A stretch of DNA of 6,128 nt. It comes from Acidimicrobiaceae bacterium (GTDB lineage: Bacteria; Actinomycetota; Acidimicrobiia; Acidimicrobiales; Palsa-688). Below, piece after piece: positions 6,040 to 6,128 of this stretch. A program made the position numbers and the translations under genes. The number at the start of each line of letters is the position of its first letter. Position 1 is the stretch's first letter. The notes below the pieces were generated by a model. It was not told where the DNA came from. It did no database searches and saw only the letters and a program-made list of their open reading frames with translations. The DNA is taken from assembly GCA_003156795.1 (NCBI GenBank), contig PMHU01000217.1, positions 1-6,128 on the forward strand. The letters run 5' to 3'.

Positions 6040-6128
6040 TGACCGAACCCCTCTAGATGATCTGAGCGCCCTCACGACGAGGGAGGCTGGCAGGCTGGGT
6101 TCGAGGCGGTGTGGCACCCTCTCAGACT
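6040..6128. other. right-edge non-coding tail
   Basis: After the TGA of the DinB-fold gene there is only a five-codon ATG frame (6039-6056). A 5-bp perfect stem, CCCTC/GAGGG with a 5-nt loop (about 6069-6083), could belong to a terminator, but it lacks a T-run. No start of a further gene is recognisable. Confidence 0.35.

Overview
This is a GC-rich window with GTG starts, a mycothiol-type DinB-fold enzyme and Cys-pair/Trp repeat proteins of a kind I associate with high-GC Actinobacteria. Acidimicrobiia or Thermoleophilia are possible, but I cannot fix the taxon from the sequence alone. No rRNA, tRNA, CRISPR array, insertion sequence or phage gene was found.

Layout. (i) 1-217 is a non-coding or gene-edge stretch with small hairpins. 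(ii) 218-2019 (+) is a two-gene operon. It holds a small ECF-type sigma factor overlapping (GTGA) a single-pass membrane protein, whose outer part carries seven Asp-box (BNR/Ycf48-like) motifs and is best read as a seven-bladed beta-propeller. (iii) 2106-4367 (-), convergent with that operon, is a secreted protein of about 753 residues made almost wholly of 14 repeats. Each repeat has one C-x5-C pair, an AVG-like strand and a W strand. The last repeat stops exactly where the N-terminal segment after the signal peptide supplies the missing strand, which points to circular propeller closure. (iv) 4368-4786 is an intergenic region that must hold the divergent promoters. (v) 4787-6039 (+) is a pair of small soluble enzyme-like genes, a VOC/PhnB-like glyoxalase-fold protein followed 41 nt later by a mycothiol-dependent maleylpyruvate isomerase family (DinB-fold) protein. 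(vi) 6040-6128 is a short non-coding tail.

How they may work together. The sigma factor and its coupled membrane propeller look like a signalling pair in which the propeller protein stands where an anti-sigma factor normally sits. It has no recognisable zinc anti-sigma domain and only about 28 basic cytoplasmic residues. The neighbouring secreted 14-repeat protein is another extracellular propeller candidate. It could be a partner or a regulon member, but nothing in the sequence proves this. The VOC and DinB-fold genes look like a separate, ordinary detoxification or thiol-metabolism pair.

The most interesting items are the sigma/membrane-propeller pair, the strict 14 x C-x5-C architecture with apparent N/C-terminal closure, and a strong reversal of G/C strand skew along the transcription units.
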